From Cryptomeria japonica (lineage: Eukaryota; Streptophyta; Pinopsida; Cupressales; Cupressaceae), in assembly GCF_030272615.1 (NCBI RefSeq), contig NC_081413.1, positions 723,814,649 through 723,872,648 of the forward strand: DNA of 58,000 nucleotides, in the 5' to 3' direction. Both the position numbers and the translations under genes were made by a program. Below, one piece after another: positions 47,225 through 58,000 of this stretch. The notes below the pieces were generated by a model, which was not told where the DNA came from, did no database searches, and saw nothing but the letters and a program-made list of their open reading frames with translations. Position 1 is the first letter of the stretch. Each line of letters opens with the position of its first letter.

Positions 47225-47236
47225 GTTTCCTCTCCT

Positions 47237-49046
47237 ATGGATCATATCAAGGATACAAAAATTGGGCATGTTGACATGTCAGAATTCATCAAAAGGGTGG
47301 AGGATCCACAGGATAGTAATATGCAGTGTTTGTTGGACAACCACATTCACCACGCTTCCTCTTTTTCGGTGGCTGCCCTAGAGCCTGAATTTGTCCTTGC
47401 TTGTGCTCATCATTTTGACAAAGAGACAAGAACCATTAGAAATGGTGATGGGGAGGCAATAATCCACCTTGATGCGGATACCATTGAGAAAGTCTTCAGA
47501 ATACCGTCAGCACCTGTGTATATGGAGATTTCCAAGGATAGTGCAGCTGAGTACTATGTCAAGAGGGAAAAGAACTGCAAACGCCACATCAACAGGTGGA
47601 TCCATGAGCCACGAGCCGCTTTCACAAGGTGGGCAAGTTATACCGTTGCTACTTCAAGTGGGAAATTGGAGACATCATTACTCTCCTCAGCACAATGTTG
47701 GGTCTTGAGTATTCTAATGTTTTTAAGCCTTGGATGTATCAGTTTATCATGTTCATAAGCCAGTCCCATCACATTTCATGGGGAGAGATTATCAGTGATG
47801 CTTTGTGCGAACAACTTGCAGCAATCCCTACCACTATGATATCTTATATGAACTCATACTTAGTGTATTTGGCAGCATCACTTAGACATTTCCCTGGTCT
47901 TTCTACCAAGGGTGATCGCTCGCTTATACCAATATGGGAGTACTATGATCAGTTGCCCTTGAGACGCAGCAGATTACATTTCAGGAGGGTTCAAGATGCA
48001 TTCTTTGGTTATTTCATGTGCCAATTTGACAAGACTCTGAATAATAGAAGGGTGTCAGATGAAGCATGGGAAAGAGTGAATGAGTATGGTTGCTTGTTCC
48101 TTCAATTCCCGACTTTCACTTATATGAGAGTCGGATGCTACAGTGGGCAGCGATACATGCTTCTTGGATACTCAATTGATAGGATTATTCTTATGGAGTT
48201 GGGAAGACAGATCATGGCTGTGCATGCTCATCAATTTGTCAAACATAAGGTTGGGGTGGGGATTTCTACAACTAATCCATTGAAGATTGGCCAGTATTCT
48301 CTTGTCACATCCGTCAAAGCCAAAGCCATGGACACTAAGATGCAGGAAATTAAACTCAAAAGGTTTAAGTCAAGGGCAGATTTTGATTACCGAGGGATGA
48401 AGGAAAGGATTAAGAAATCCTTCATACATGTGCATCGCATTGAGGATATCTGGGTGGATCTCCGTATAGAAAAGGAGGTTCTTAGGATGGACTATTGTCG
48501 ACTCACCCTTGAGCAGATTGTTGATTTGAACCTTGTGGACATTCCACAAGGAATGGTTGATGATGGGAATGTGATTGATCCAAAATATATCTCATGGAGG
48601 GTTGAAGAAGCTCCACTTCCTTTGATTCAATGGTCACATAAAGAATGCACTTCCATTCTTGACAGATTTCAGCCCGTTTTAGCTAACACCAACACTTGGC
48701 TCAAAGGTAATGGTGTTAGGCTCATCAAGATCAAGGTTGGAAAAGAAGATGATTCTATGGTGCCTCTTGGACGTAAGTCTGAGATTCAGATTGACAACAA
48801 GGAAGGTGCATCATCTTTAGGTACAAGGATCAAATTGCAGGTTAGTCGGGCAATGGTGCTTCCTCTTGAGGAGGCGACAGCTTGTGGGAAAGAAAAGGCC
48901 TAGCTTCATGTTCATGTGATTGATCCTGATGATCTAGAAGAGGGACAACAATCAAATGATGCTCTTGGGTCACTAGCTTCGGAGTCATCTCATGAGATTC
49001 CCTCCTCAGTTTCCATGGAGCTACCTATTGGCATTATGATGCATCT
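47237..49046 (+). pseudogene. Long element-borne gene, H copy, truncated by retroelement J
   Basis: Starts MDHIKDTKIGHVDMSEF. A frameshift near 47630 moves the frame, and TAG at 48901 then breaks it; coding-like sequence continues (HVHVIDPDDLEEGQQSND) until element J begins at 49047. Homology to the A, B and C proteins is clear but distant: LACAHHFDKETR, DIITLLSTMLG, MYQFIMF, VQDAFFGYFMCQFDKTL, FLQFPTFTYMRVGC, YSIDRIILMELGRQI. Spacing of these blocks matches. The C-terminal third (coiled coil and helices) is missing because of J. Function unknown; the conservation of blocks at this distance argues for a real protein family. Confidence 0.75.
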
Positions 49047-50245
49047 TGTATGACCGGTGAAATGGTTGTCATTGTTGGCAACATGATCTTCTAAGTCTCC
49101 ATAGTCCATCAGTAAAGGAGTAAATGGTAACCGGTGAAGAACACGAGTCCTTATTCCTATTGGCAGTGAGTAGACCGGTATACAGGGGTTAATCGGCTTA
49201 GCAGTGAGTAGACTGGTATACAGGGGTTAACTGGCTAAGCAGTGAGTAGACAGGTATACAGGAGGTAACCGGCTAAGCAGTGAGTAGACCGGTATATAGG
49301 AGCTAACCGGTTAGTTAGAATTGGACTGGTACATAAGCGACAATCGGCAACACAGGAGTCTCAACCGACAGACTTAGAAACATCTAGTTGAACCGACAGT
49401 CTTTCCTATTCAACCGATGAGCTTTTCCGCATGAACGATTGTCTTGACCGATATTCCTGAAATGATTTTTGGAGAGCAATTTGAGGCATGATTACAGATT
49501 TTTGAATCTAATTTTTGGAGGGAAGGTTGTCGGCAGAATAAAAGGCTATTATATTCACTTCTTTCATACTAGTTAAAGGGGTTGTTAATCTGATATAGAT
49601 GTGTGTGAATGAAAAGGGTGTAGAGAATAGAGTGCAGGAGATAGAGGTATGAATTAGAGAAGCCTACATTGATCAGCAAAACATAGCATGCAAAGCGGAT
49701 CTATGAGACAAAGGTAGTGTCATCAGAAAGATCAATTATCTTTGTTGCCTTCTAACAATTGCAGCATTGTAAATCCCTTAACAGGGTGAACCTTAATCGA
49801 TTCTTCATGTAAAATCTCTTAACCGAGTCACTTCAGATATGAAGTTGTAAAATCCTCTAGCAAGGTGAACTTTAACAGGTTCTAAGGTAGTTTTAACCGG
49901 ATACCAGTCACTTTTAACAAGGTGATGTTCGCAAAAAGAACAAGTTGTAAGCTCCTAACAGGGCAAATCTTTTATCTGCAGTAAAGGATTGTGGGTTCAC
50001 CCACTGTGGTTTTCTCCCTCTCACTGAGGGTTTCCATGTATACATCTTGTCTTATGTGTTGAACTTATTATGTATGCATGTCTCTTTCTTTCATTATTAT
50101 TGCTTTAATATATTATGAGATGTTTGATTCATTGGTTTAAATTTTCAGTGGACTGGTTTGTGGATATTTTGGAAAACTGGTTAAAGTTTTTTATTTTTTT
50201 AGTGACTGATTCACCCCCCTTCTTATTCACCGGTTAATACTAACA
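49047..50245 (+). mobile_element. 5' LTR of retroelement J
   Basis: Starts TGTATGACCGGTG inside the H gene and ends ACTAACA directly before a tRNA primer site. Length 1199 bp. It is rich in ACCGGT/AACCGG words. The matching 3' LTR is not in the window. Confidence 0.75.
49163..49314 (+). repeat. Four 38-bp tandem repeats in the J LTR
   Basis: Units begin GCAGTGAGTAGAC at 49163, 49201, 49239 and 49277, each exactly 38 bp, differing at a few positions. Their place in the front half of the LTR (U3) fits an enhancer-like repeat. Confidence 0.92.
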
Positions 50246-50246
50246 A

Positions 50247-50259
50247 TTGGTATCAGAGC
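50247..50259 (+). other. tRNA-Met primer-binding site of J
   Basis: TTGGTATCAGAGC one base after the LTR end, the classic plant copia-type primer site for initiator tRNA-Met. It fixes element orientation and the LTR boundary. Confidence 0.88.
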
Positions 50260-50304
50260 TATGGGTCCTTTGAAGAAAAGTTAGTTAGCTTGAGGAAAAA
50301 GATC

Positions 50305-51695
50305 ATGGCAGAATACCGGTATCAGAAGCAGATTGATGAAGCTAATGAAATGATTGCTCAACTGAAAGAAAGACTGAGAAAATCACTTGCTAAAAGGAAG
50401 GAATTAGCTCTACAACTAAATGAGAGTCAGGATATCATAGATCAACTCTCTGAACAAAGTGGATTTGAAGAAGCAGTTTCAAAACTGATGGAAAAGAACA
50501 AGAAGTTGACTGAAGAAATCACAAATCTAAAAAGAGAGCATGAAAGTTATGCCTTGAGAATGACTGAAATACTAGAAGCCAGCAGGATAGCAGATGAAAG
50601 AAAAAGAGATGCAGAAGAAGTTTTGTCAAAAGATGAAAAAGCCAAAAGGCTTGCTGAAGAAGCCCTAAGAGAATGCAATCATCATTGAAAAAGATGAAGA
50701 AATCCGAATTCTCACTCAGGAGAATGAAGCCATGCATGAGCATCTGCATGACAAAGTAGAGGAAAAGGAGAAGATGATGAAAGAGATTGAACAACTCAAA
50801 AATGAGTTGAAAGCTGCAAAGCTGAGAAATGAAAAGATGAGAAAATTTAATGAAAGCTCCGAGAAGATAGATGAACAATTAAAAGCTCAGAGGAGAACAA
50901 AGGAGACAACCGGTCTTGGTTACTCTGGTACAGGTCCTATGGAAACTGGAGAATCATCTAAATCCAAAAGGATGAAGGATGATAAAAGGAACAATTCAAG
51001 AATGAAAGGTATGAAGTTTTTTAAATCTTCTTGCAATCATTGTGGTAAACCGGGTCATAAGTCTGATGTCTATAGAAATCAATCGGTCAGTCAAAAGAAG
51101 TCTTTCACCTTTGATGGTTATTGCTATAATTGTCACAAGTATGGTCACATTGCTTATGAGTGTAGATCTCGATCTAGTAGCATGTCTAATAGAAGAAGCT
51201 TTAATGGATATTTCTTTACATGCAATAAATATGGACACAAAGCTGAAGAATGCATGTTCAAGACAAATGCATCAAGATCACCATCCAAACTGGTTAGCCC
51301 TAATAGAAAGAGTAATTAGTTCAATGCCACATGTTCCACTTGTGGTAATTTTGGTCATACTACAACAAATTGTAGGATGAAAATGGGTTGTAGGATGAAA
51401 ATGGGTCAGAGAAACAACGCAAGACCATGGAAGACAACTGGTATGGCATGTTTCAATTGACTTAAGATCGGTCATTTAGCCATAAAGTGCAGGAACCAAT
51501 CCTATAACCGATCTGAAGATAGGAATCAGTTTGGCAAGAAGAAAGGGCCAAATGACTTGAAAGGAAAGAAAACAGTTGAAGAGATGAGGAATGAAATGAA
51601 AAAAACATGGACTAAGAAGGAAGAAAGAAAAGGAGGAGAGAATCATTTTGAAACTAAGTCATCATCCACCGGTGATGATAGTTCCTCTTCAAACT
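50305..51695 (+). pseudogene. Gag-like protein of J: coiled coil and five zinc knuckles, frameshifted
   Basis: Begins MAEYRYQKQIDEANEMIAQL soon after the primer site. The first 130 residues are a long coiled coil (IDQLSEQSGF, LMEKNKKLTEEITNLKRE). A frameshift near 50685 moves it into the frame seen at 50732-51319 (more coiled coil, then SSCNHCGKPGHKSD, CYNCHKYGHIAYEC, FFTCNKYGHKAEEC). After a TAG at 51317-51319 come CSTCGNFGHTTTNC and a fifth knuckle with GHLAIKC. Knuckles 1 and 3 have lost one Cys. Such proteins package retrotransposon RNA. It ends in a Ser-rich acidic tail near SSSTGDDSSSSN. No protease, integrase or reverse transcriptase follows. Confidence 0.8.
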
Positions 51696-52169
51696 AAGCA
51701 TACCGATGCCCAGGGGGAGCACATATGGTAAGATCATTATTGAATCCCCTCGACTGATATGAGGTTATGTCTATCTACATAGTTTAGATGCATAAAAGTT
51801 TGTTTAAAGCTCTTATTTGGTAAATGTTTTGAGGCTTAGTGTAAATGTTGTTTGTTTACCGGTATCAATAACAAGCAACCGGTAAGAAGTAAATCGGTGT
51901 ACCTTAAGTTGTAAATGGTCAAAATTGTACAAACTAGCCGTTGTATTGAAGCACCAATAAACCTTAATGAATAAATAAGGAAATGACAATACATTTCATT
52001 TACCTTGCTTTCTTGTGAACATTCTTGAGCTCTCATGCGACCTAAGGTGATCGAAATCTTGCTAGCACTATTTGTGCGAAGTGATCAAGCAGTGTGATAG
52101 TGGTGATTGGCAATCCTAGAGAAGAACGTATTCAAAGCCTATTTTTGAAAAATTTGTTTGAAGTTCATC
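51696..52169 (+). other. Spacer between the two ORFs of J
   Basis: Begins with a purine run, CAGGGGGAGCA (about 51710), of the kind that marks a polypurine tract, but no LTR start follows. ACCGG words continue as in the LTR, so this is still element J. It probably holds the leader of the second ORF. Confidence 0.4.
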
Positions 52170-55081
52170 ATGGCAGCTTCTGTGTCGACTCCTGTGTTGG
52201 TTGAAGCAATTAAAGAACCACAACCCGAGTTGAAGCTACATCCTATGAAGGCTGGAGAGATCGACATGACCGGTGCCCTATCATTTGTGCCCTCTGGTGT
52301 GTTATTGGTTGAAGATATTCGCTCCTTCATCCATTGCAAGCTTGTAGAACTTGGAGATAAATTCATTCAAAATGAATTCAAAGGGTTCTGTGATCATGAT
52401 TTGTTGAAGGCAGAACATTTGCATCTAAAGACCAAGGGTTTGTCGAATGCTGTTGATTTTCCCGATCAATTTCATGTTGATTGGGTAAGGTATGTGCTAA
52501 GCAGAGTGCATGATCAATTTATATGGCTGGAAGTTGAAGCACCAATCAAAATCACAAAGGATGTGATCCAAAGAGCAATAGGGTTTAGCGCAACCGGTGA
52601 AGCACTAACCCTAAGAACAATATCATCCATTGAAGTCACTCGGTTGACTCAATCCCGATGTGACAGAAGAGCAATGACAATCACTCACATTGAGGACGCA
52701 GAAGTGAGGTTTGCTTCTGCAGTGTTGGGTTATAGGGTCTATCAATCAAGCTGCATGAATAGTGTGCTGAGCGGTGCTATCCATGCAGCCTATCGAATCA
52801 TCAAGGAGGATGCAACATATGTTATTTGTGAGATGATCAAAAGTCAATTTCTGGTGAACATGGAGAGAATTAAGAAGGACAAGAAGCAATCATTCAAGTA
52901 TGGTTCATTGCTGGTATGTATCTTCTTCTATGCACAAAATTTCTTCGCCGGTAAGGGCAATATAGTGTGGTCTGAAGATAAACCTGTCACAGTTCAGATA
53001 GGTGAAATGATTAGAGACTTAGGTGATAAGTTTGGAGAGGCAATGTGGGGTTATTTGTAATGTCCCCCCTTATTTAAGCTTTAAAGGATAAGGGAACAAT
53101 TAACTTAAGGATCAATTGTGGGAGACTTCTTTCCTTCAAGTCTCAAATATCACATAGAATTACAATATATGATACTACTTATAGACTTATGTGATTGGTG
53201 AGGTATAGATAATGATAATGTTGTTTCAAGAATAATATATATATTAGATCACTTTGTAGGATAGTTGTTCTTATTATATGACTAATATCAATACCACTGC
53301 TATCTCTGATTGGGCAACAAGATATATGCTAGATGAATTGATCTTATATATCTGCACTTCAAGTGTAAGTCACCATGATAGATTATCTTTACTATGTCTG
53401 ATTACAACTAAACCAAATATGCAAGATGATCTTGTCTTATAAATGCTTATTGTTATATCTGATGTGTGCAAGCAAATATGATATAATATTGCTTGTAATA
53501 ATAGGATTATTGTCCCAAATATGATCCTTTAATTCATGCGATGTTTGATGAGATAATATCGCCTGGAGCGATATACTCGCTATCTTTGATATGGAAGTCT
53601 AAGTTTGTAATAAATCTGGTGTCATGTCTAACACATCCAGTTCTTCCTTGCAATCAGTAATGCTATCCCTGATCTGTACTTTATGTGCTTGCAATTGGTA
53701 ACAGCTAAATAGGCCGATGCTTAAGGAGCAGATCCAAATGTTATACCCGTAATAAACAGAAATAATATCCCTTCTAAAAACCCCCTTCCTGAATGAGTTT
53801 GATCTAATTCTTATTTCTCTCGAATTGAAGAGTTGCATCTTTTGAGTGCGAGGAATCATGTCCCCCTTGGATCGGACATCTCTTCATAACAACCAAGAAG
53901 TCTTTATTATGATCACTGTCTTAACGTATGAACTGCATCTCTTCATTAAGTCTCATGTAATCGCTGGTGATTGTCATCACCACACATCTCTTCATAATTT
54001 CATCGTGCAATAATATTAATTATAATTTAGACTTATTGATGCCTTGGTAATTCGTTGCTTCCTCATATCTAATCATAATAATAATATTATTGATTATGAT
54101 TGTGCTGTTGCTAACTAATGGAACTAGCTAGAGAGATATTATAGTTGATCATCCTTAAACTACAGGCTATTAACATCGATGATTAGTTAATCGACAATAT
54201 AGATTGTAATCACCGATCATACTGGTGATAGATTCAGTTGCTAATGATGATTATGATTTGTGAAACAATCTTTATGAATTCTTTTATGTCGTAGTATTAC
54301 CAATACTGTCGTATATCATGTTCCTTTCTATTAGATGGCTTTGAAGATTATAATCGCTATTGATTGACATTAGGTAATTAATCTTCCTTAGCTGGTTGTA
54401 GAGGTAATTATCATGTCCGTTGATACTAATTATTACAATCGTTGTCATATTGATAAAGATTATGAATTCTCAATGATACAAATTCTTCCTTAATTGCTAT
54501 CATGGAAGACTTAGTATTACTTGTTGTCATCTCATACTCCTTACTTTCTAGTCTCAGCCACGTCACTCTAGGCAATTCATCATGTATGCAAACATTAATG
54601 TATTAAGGGAATTGTTTGCTCATTGCTTGATAGTCTCGACTTTCCTTCGGATAGGGTATTGATCATTTGGGATGAAATAATTGCTTATTGCTTCTCACGG
54701 CTGTGAGACTTCATCCTCTTCCTTATACACTCCTTAATCGATGATTCCCTTCAATTCACATATCTGTTTCTAGCTGTGATTCCGCCGTTATGAATAAATT
54801 TCAATATCCAATTTAAAACTTATTAAATCTTCTATCTTCTCGTAGGCCAGCAATTTATAGGAATATACTGGTCTTCATTGTATTGGTTTTGAATGCTCTT
54901 TATTATTGTGAAAGATAATACAAGGAACTTTCTCAATATTAACATCACTTGACGAAACCTTGTTTGGTTTTTACAGATTGGATGGGGACATCACATTATT
55001 TTAAAGAATTCCAAACCAGAATGCACAAAAGAGAGAGAATCCCAACCGGTATAGTTCAAAAGTACAAGGACAACATTTGTT
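52170..55081 (+). pseudogene. Second ORF of J, split by the F insertion
   Basis: Starts MAASVSTPVLVEAIKEPQPE and is open to 53055. It includes IRSFIHCKLVELGDKF, FHVDWVRYVLSRVHDQFIWL, EAPIKITKDVIQRAIGF, QSFKYGSLLVCIFFYAQNFF and GEMIRDLGDKFGEAMWGY. Element F interrupts the codon after GY. Beyond F (after one copy of its duplication, 55001) the frame resumes as FKEFQTRMHKRERIPTGIV, QKYKDNICF, then stops making sense at about 55082, where the G sequence begins. It looks like an all-helical, gag-like or accessory retroelement protein. I do not recognise a named domain. It is not clearly related to the A/B/C protein. Confidence 0.65.
53056..54995. mobile_element. Element F: 1.94-kb solo-LTR-like insertion
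   Basis: Begins TGTAATGTCCCC and ends GGGGACATCACA, 12-bp inverted ends with one mismatch, flanked by TTATT at 53051-53055 and 54996-55000. TG...CA with a 5-bp duplication indicates an LTR-type insertion. No internal direct repeats and no credible gene, so a solo LTR or small LTR derivative. It splits the second ORF of J. Strand cannot be told for certain. Confidence 0.85.
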
Positions 55082-57461
55082 TTCTTCTTTTTACCTTCTC
55101 CTTGGCTAGCCTTGCCGTGAGGGCGTTGCAAGAGTTGTCAAAGTATGGGACTTCTTGGTCTTGAGTAGGCTTACCCAATTCTACTGTAGTGATCTTATAA
55201 TCTTCCGGGGCAATATTGTCCCAAGTTTTACCTTCTTTCGGCACAAATATCTGAACCGTTCTAAACCTTGCACTATCCCTCTGAATCAAAGAGAATTTTC
55301 TAGCTGGCTTAGGTGGTTTAATCACGACTAGTTCGTTCACCTTCGCCAAAAATGTTGTTGTATTCTCTTCAGAGTGGGTTTCATTAGGAACTTTAGCCCT
55401 TATCCTTTCTCTCAACCAATTAGGAATGGTTGACTGCTCCACAGTATTTTGATCAAATCCACCATCTGTCCCTCCTGGTCTAGTAACTATACCATCAAGG
55501 AAAACTACTGGAGGCTCAGGTCCTTCAACTTCTGTGGCTCTAGTAATAACTTGTTCCTTGTCCGGGTTTTGGACAACTTCTCTCATTATTTCTTCAATCA
55601 AAGGAGAAGGCACTCTTACTTCATTATTCCCCATATCTGTGTCCATCTCCTGTTCTTCAACTGCATTTTGGTTAGGCACAATAGATGCGACACTCAAAAT
55701 GGAATGACCTTCGTTGGATTCACGTCTCTCCTCAACAACTTTCTTTCCCTTGACCTTTCCAGAGCTTCCTACCAGTTCTTTTCTTTTTCGGGACCCAACA
55801 CTTTTTGGATTCCGAGCATTGCCCTTAGAGATATCAGGGTTGGAAGACATAGAGTCATCCATTCCCATTAAATCATAAGTCAGGGCAACACCTTTGGTCT
55901 TCAGTTGTTTTGTCTTCTCAGATGTCCACCACTTGGAGTATTCGACCATTGATCTCATAAGGTCTGCCAAATCTGACTTTTCTCTTTCTGACCAATCAAT
56001 CAAGGCCAGTGGTTCATTTCTCATCTTCTCGAAGCCCGGCTGCTGAAGCTCAGAATTGTCTTCTATTTGATCAACAACTCTGAATGCTTCTGTTGCTCTC
56101 ACCATACTCAGGGGAATCCTTGACCAAAATCTTCTTCTGATTTCGAAACTATCGGTTGCATTAGCCCAATAATCTTCCAAATCAGTTTTGTGCTCGAATA
56201 CCATTCCTTCTACCTTTTTCATCTTATGGAATGGATCAAAGTTCCCTCTTGCCTTGTATTGGTAGAAAGGGTACCAAGCCAGCTCTTTCTCTACAGTGGC
56301 AGCAGCTTGTGATGATGGGCATGTCTCTAGTCCATTTCCAATCGTGAGAGAGGATGTTCCTACCTTCTTTTGCTTCTCTCTGAACTGTCATATAGCGCTC
56401 TAGTTGCCTCACAACTTCTAGCAGCACAACTCGGTTGGTAGGGTAGATTGGGAACTTATAGGGAGATCCAAAAAATCCCTGAATTTTGATATAGGTAAAT
56501 CTCGGGTATTGAATATACCAATACCCGAATCTGCTTATGAAGTCCATAGACTCTTGAGAGAGTCTCTGATGTAATCCACCTTGCAGCGTTCGTGTGATAT
56601 GCATAAAAAATGTATCATTTACCCTCTTGAAATGTAACTTTTCTTCCATGTTCAGCTGAGGGTAACAATCATAGACAGGAAATTGATTTTCCTTATTTCC
56701 CACTTCCCCTATATAGGTGAGGACTCTGTATCTATAGGTTCTAGAAAGGGAATAAAACAAGTATGAGCTCATGTAAAAGCTTATATCTGCCTCAGATTTC
56801 TCAACTGGCTGTCCAAGTTATTGCTTATCATCTGAGCCCACTCAATCATATTGACTCCATTCATTATCTCGTTTATGAAGTAATACATCAAAGGCTCAAA
56901 TGGAGCGCCTTGAGGATTACCCATTATTCTGTTCAACATGACAATCATATCTCCAATGTCTTCTTTAAAATATGCCCTTACCAAGCTCTTCCTTGACAGC
57001 TTGTGGGCACCCTTTCTTGGCTTGTCCAGCCAGGAATGATTGATGGTGGCGTCGTACTCCTCCATAAGGACTTGATACATTCGATCAGCCTCAGCCTTGG
57101 TCATATATACAACATTATGATATTCCGGAATTCTGAAAGCTTCCCTTATGGCCTCATGATTGATATTGGCCAACACTCTTCCATTTGGTGCCACAATATC
57201 TCTACTGACAGGGTTATAGTGCCTAGCACACTCAACTACCAACTCCGTGCACTGCATGGTAGGGAGAAAGCCAACAGCATGCACGATACCACTCTTCATC
57301 ATTTTACGCGCGATCACGGTAGGCACAAGGTTATCTAAGCCGAACATCTGCTTCTTAAACTCCCTCAAATTGATGTGCCCGAGGTTGGTATCACTGACAC
57401 TCTTCCATTTTGAGTTCATTCTTGATTCAGGAGGAGCATCCTTGTCTACTCAGAACTTCAT
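55082..57461 (-). pseudogene. Long element-borne gene, G copy, truncated at its 3' end
   Basis: Minus strand, starting at an ATG at 57461-57459 with a stop three codons later (TGA 57452-57450), or at MNSKWKSVSDTNLGHINLRE (57419). Frameshifts near 56780 and 56330 break it. Homology to A, B and C runs throughout: SDTNLGHINL, ECARHYNPVSRDIV, GDMIVMLNRIMGNPQG, MSSYLFYSLSRTYRY, NDTFFMHITRTLQGGLHQRL, YPRFTYIKIQGF, YPTNRVVLLEVVRQLERY, a basic linker SRKRKELVGSSGKVKGKK, IPNWLRERIRAKV and the start of the coiled coil (LTARLAKEKVKRRKQ). It ends abruptly at about 55082 in J sequence, so the C-terminal domain is missing. It retains the IPNWLRERI motif that J removed from H. Confidence 0.78.
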
Positions 57462-57928
57462 CGTGTCTGAAATCTGTGAATAAACATGAAGCTTAAGTTA
57501 TAAATCAGAACTTAGATTAAATATTTAGGATCTTGATGACTAAGTGGTTAGTATTCTCACTCTATTCTTGATACTTAGTCACAAAAATGGAATTTTCACA
57601 TGCAAACTCCACACTTTAGGGACATTTATGATTTCAATCCAAAAACCAGGTCTTATAACCTTGAAAACCCTCATCCAATTCAGTCCAACATGCTCTTTCT
57701 TACTGAAAATTTGGATAAATTTGTAAAAATCACCTCCAATGTGTAAATGATGTTCAATTCTCAATTCAATATGCAAGTTATATTCTAGTTTATCTTCTCT
57801 TTTATCTATGTATTATCTATTATATATGATAAGTCTGATTATCTTCTTTTATATTGCACGTGAGAGGAGCATTTATTAATTTCAATGTCCTCACAAATGC
57901 CGATTGGTATGTAAATGCAAGTGGGGAG
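57462..57928 (-). other. Upstream region of the G gene
   Basis: The minus strand has TTTCAG|ACACG just before the 57461 ATG, a possible 5'-UTR splice acceptor, and a TATA-like CATATATAATAG at about 57827-57816. No reading frame. Consistent with leader and promoter of the G gene; promoter use is inferred. Confidence 0.4.
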
Positions 57929-57991
57929 GATCAAGCAATGTCTTGATCGGTCATGTCTTTTAGACATCACCGATCAAGACATTACTTGATC
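57929..57991. repeat. 63-nt near-perfect palindrome upstream of G
   Basis: Arms of 30 nt around a TTT loop (57959-57961). Going out from the loop: ATGTCT/AGACAT, one mismatch, AATGTCTTGATCGGT/ACCGATCAAGACATT (15 bp perfect), one mismatch, GATCAAG/CTTGATC. It lies about 470 bp upstream of the G start, where the other copies have stem-loop arrays, and only nine bases from the window edge. Confidence 0.92.
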
Positions 57992-58000
57992 GCACCCTTT

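Noticed and set aside
41790-49046. E and H as one element
   Set aside because: The family 3' end at 41790 points to the minus strand while the H gene and its leader are on the plus strand.
50247-50259. Part of a tRNA gene
   Set aside because: Only the primer-binding complement is present, adjoining an LTR end; no cloverleaf can be formed.
47237-57461. H and G as two halves of one gene split by J
   Set aside because: They are on opposite strands and both contain the N-terminal blocks.

Overview
The window looks like nuclear DNA of a large, repeat-rich plant genome. A conifer or other gymnosperm is my best guess, from the nested LTR elements and low gene density, but the sequence does not prove it. 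The only ordinary host gene I recognise is two intact internal exons of a plant glutamate receptor-like channel (6142-7487 and 7662-7939, + strand). Nearly everything else is transposable-element sequence, much of it nested.

The dominant theme is one element family that I do not recognise from the literature. Four copies have both ends defined: D (1527-5427, -), A (13279-20886, +), B (32138-39663, +) and C (24681-39705, -, split by B). Each starts TGTTGTGAC, ends CAACA and is flanked by a perfect 5-bp target-site duplication (CTGCT, GAACC, GGTCC and CCTCT). The left and right ends are not copies of each other, so each copy behaves like a single LTR, of about 7.5 kb in A, B and C. In element orientation A, B and C are laid out as: a 5'-terminal hairpin; 11-13 regularly spaced stem-loops, about every 170-190 bp; a TATA box; a 5'-UTR intron; a gene for a protein of about 1070 residues; a palindromic double telobox; a second TATA box; and a U5-like tail. 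D has the ends and stem-loops but no long gene. E (from 41790, -) is a diverged fifth copy with only one end found.

Two more diverged homologues of the gene lie at 47237-49046 (H, +) and 55082-57461 (G, -). H also has a stem-loop array upstream, with an unrelated stem sequence. A 63-nt near-perfect palindrome stands upstream of G at the window edge.

Region by region: 1-1526, LINE ORF1 remnant. 1527-5427, D. 5428-10608, glutamate receptor-like exons and unassigned DNA. 10609-21706, repeated LTR-like units interrupted by A. 21707-24680, end of a decayed Ty1/copia element (- strand), whose upstream pol piece reappears at 39711 because C, and then B inside C, inserted into it. 39757-41789, LTR-like sequence and a decayed gag fragment. 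41790-45180, E. 45180-49046, H. 49047-55081, retroelement J (LTR, tRNA primer site, zinc-knuckle ORF, second ORF), which interrupts the H gene and is itself interrupted by F, a 1.94-kb solo-LTR-like element. 55082-58000, G and its upstream DNA. All H, G, A, B and C genes carry stops or frameshifts, so these copies are probably inactive.
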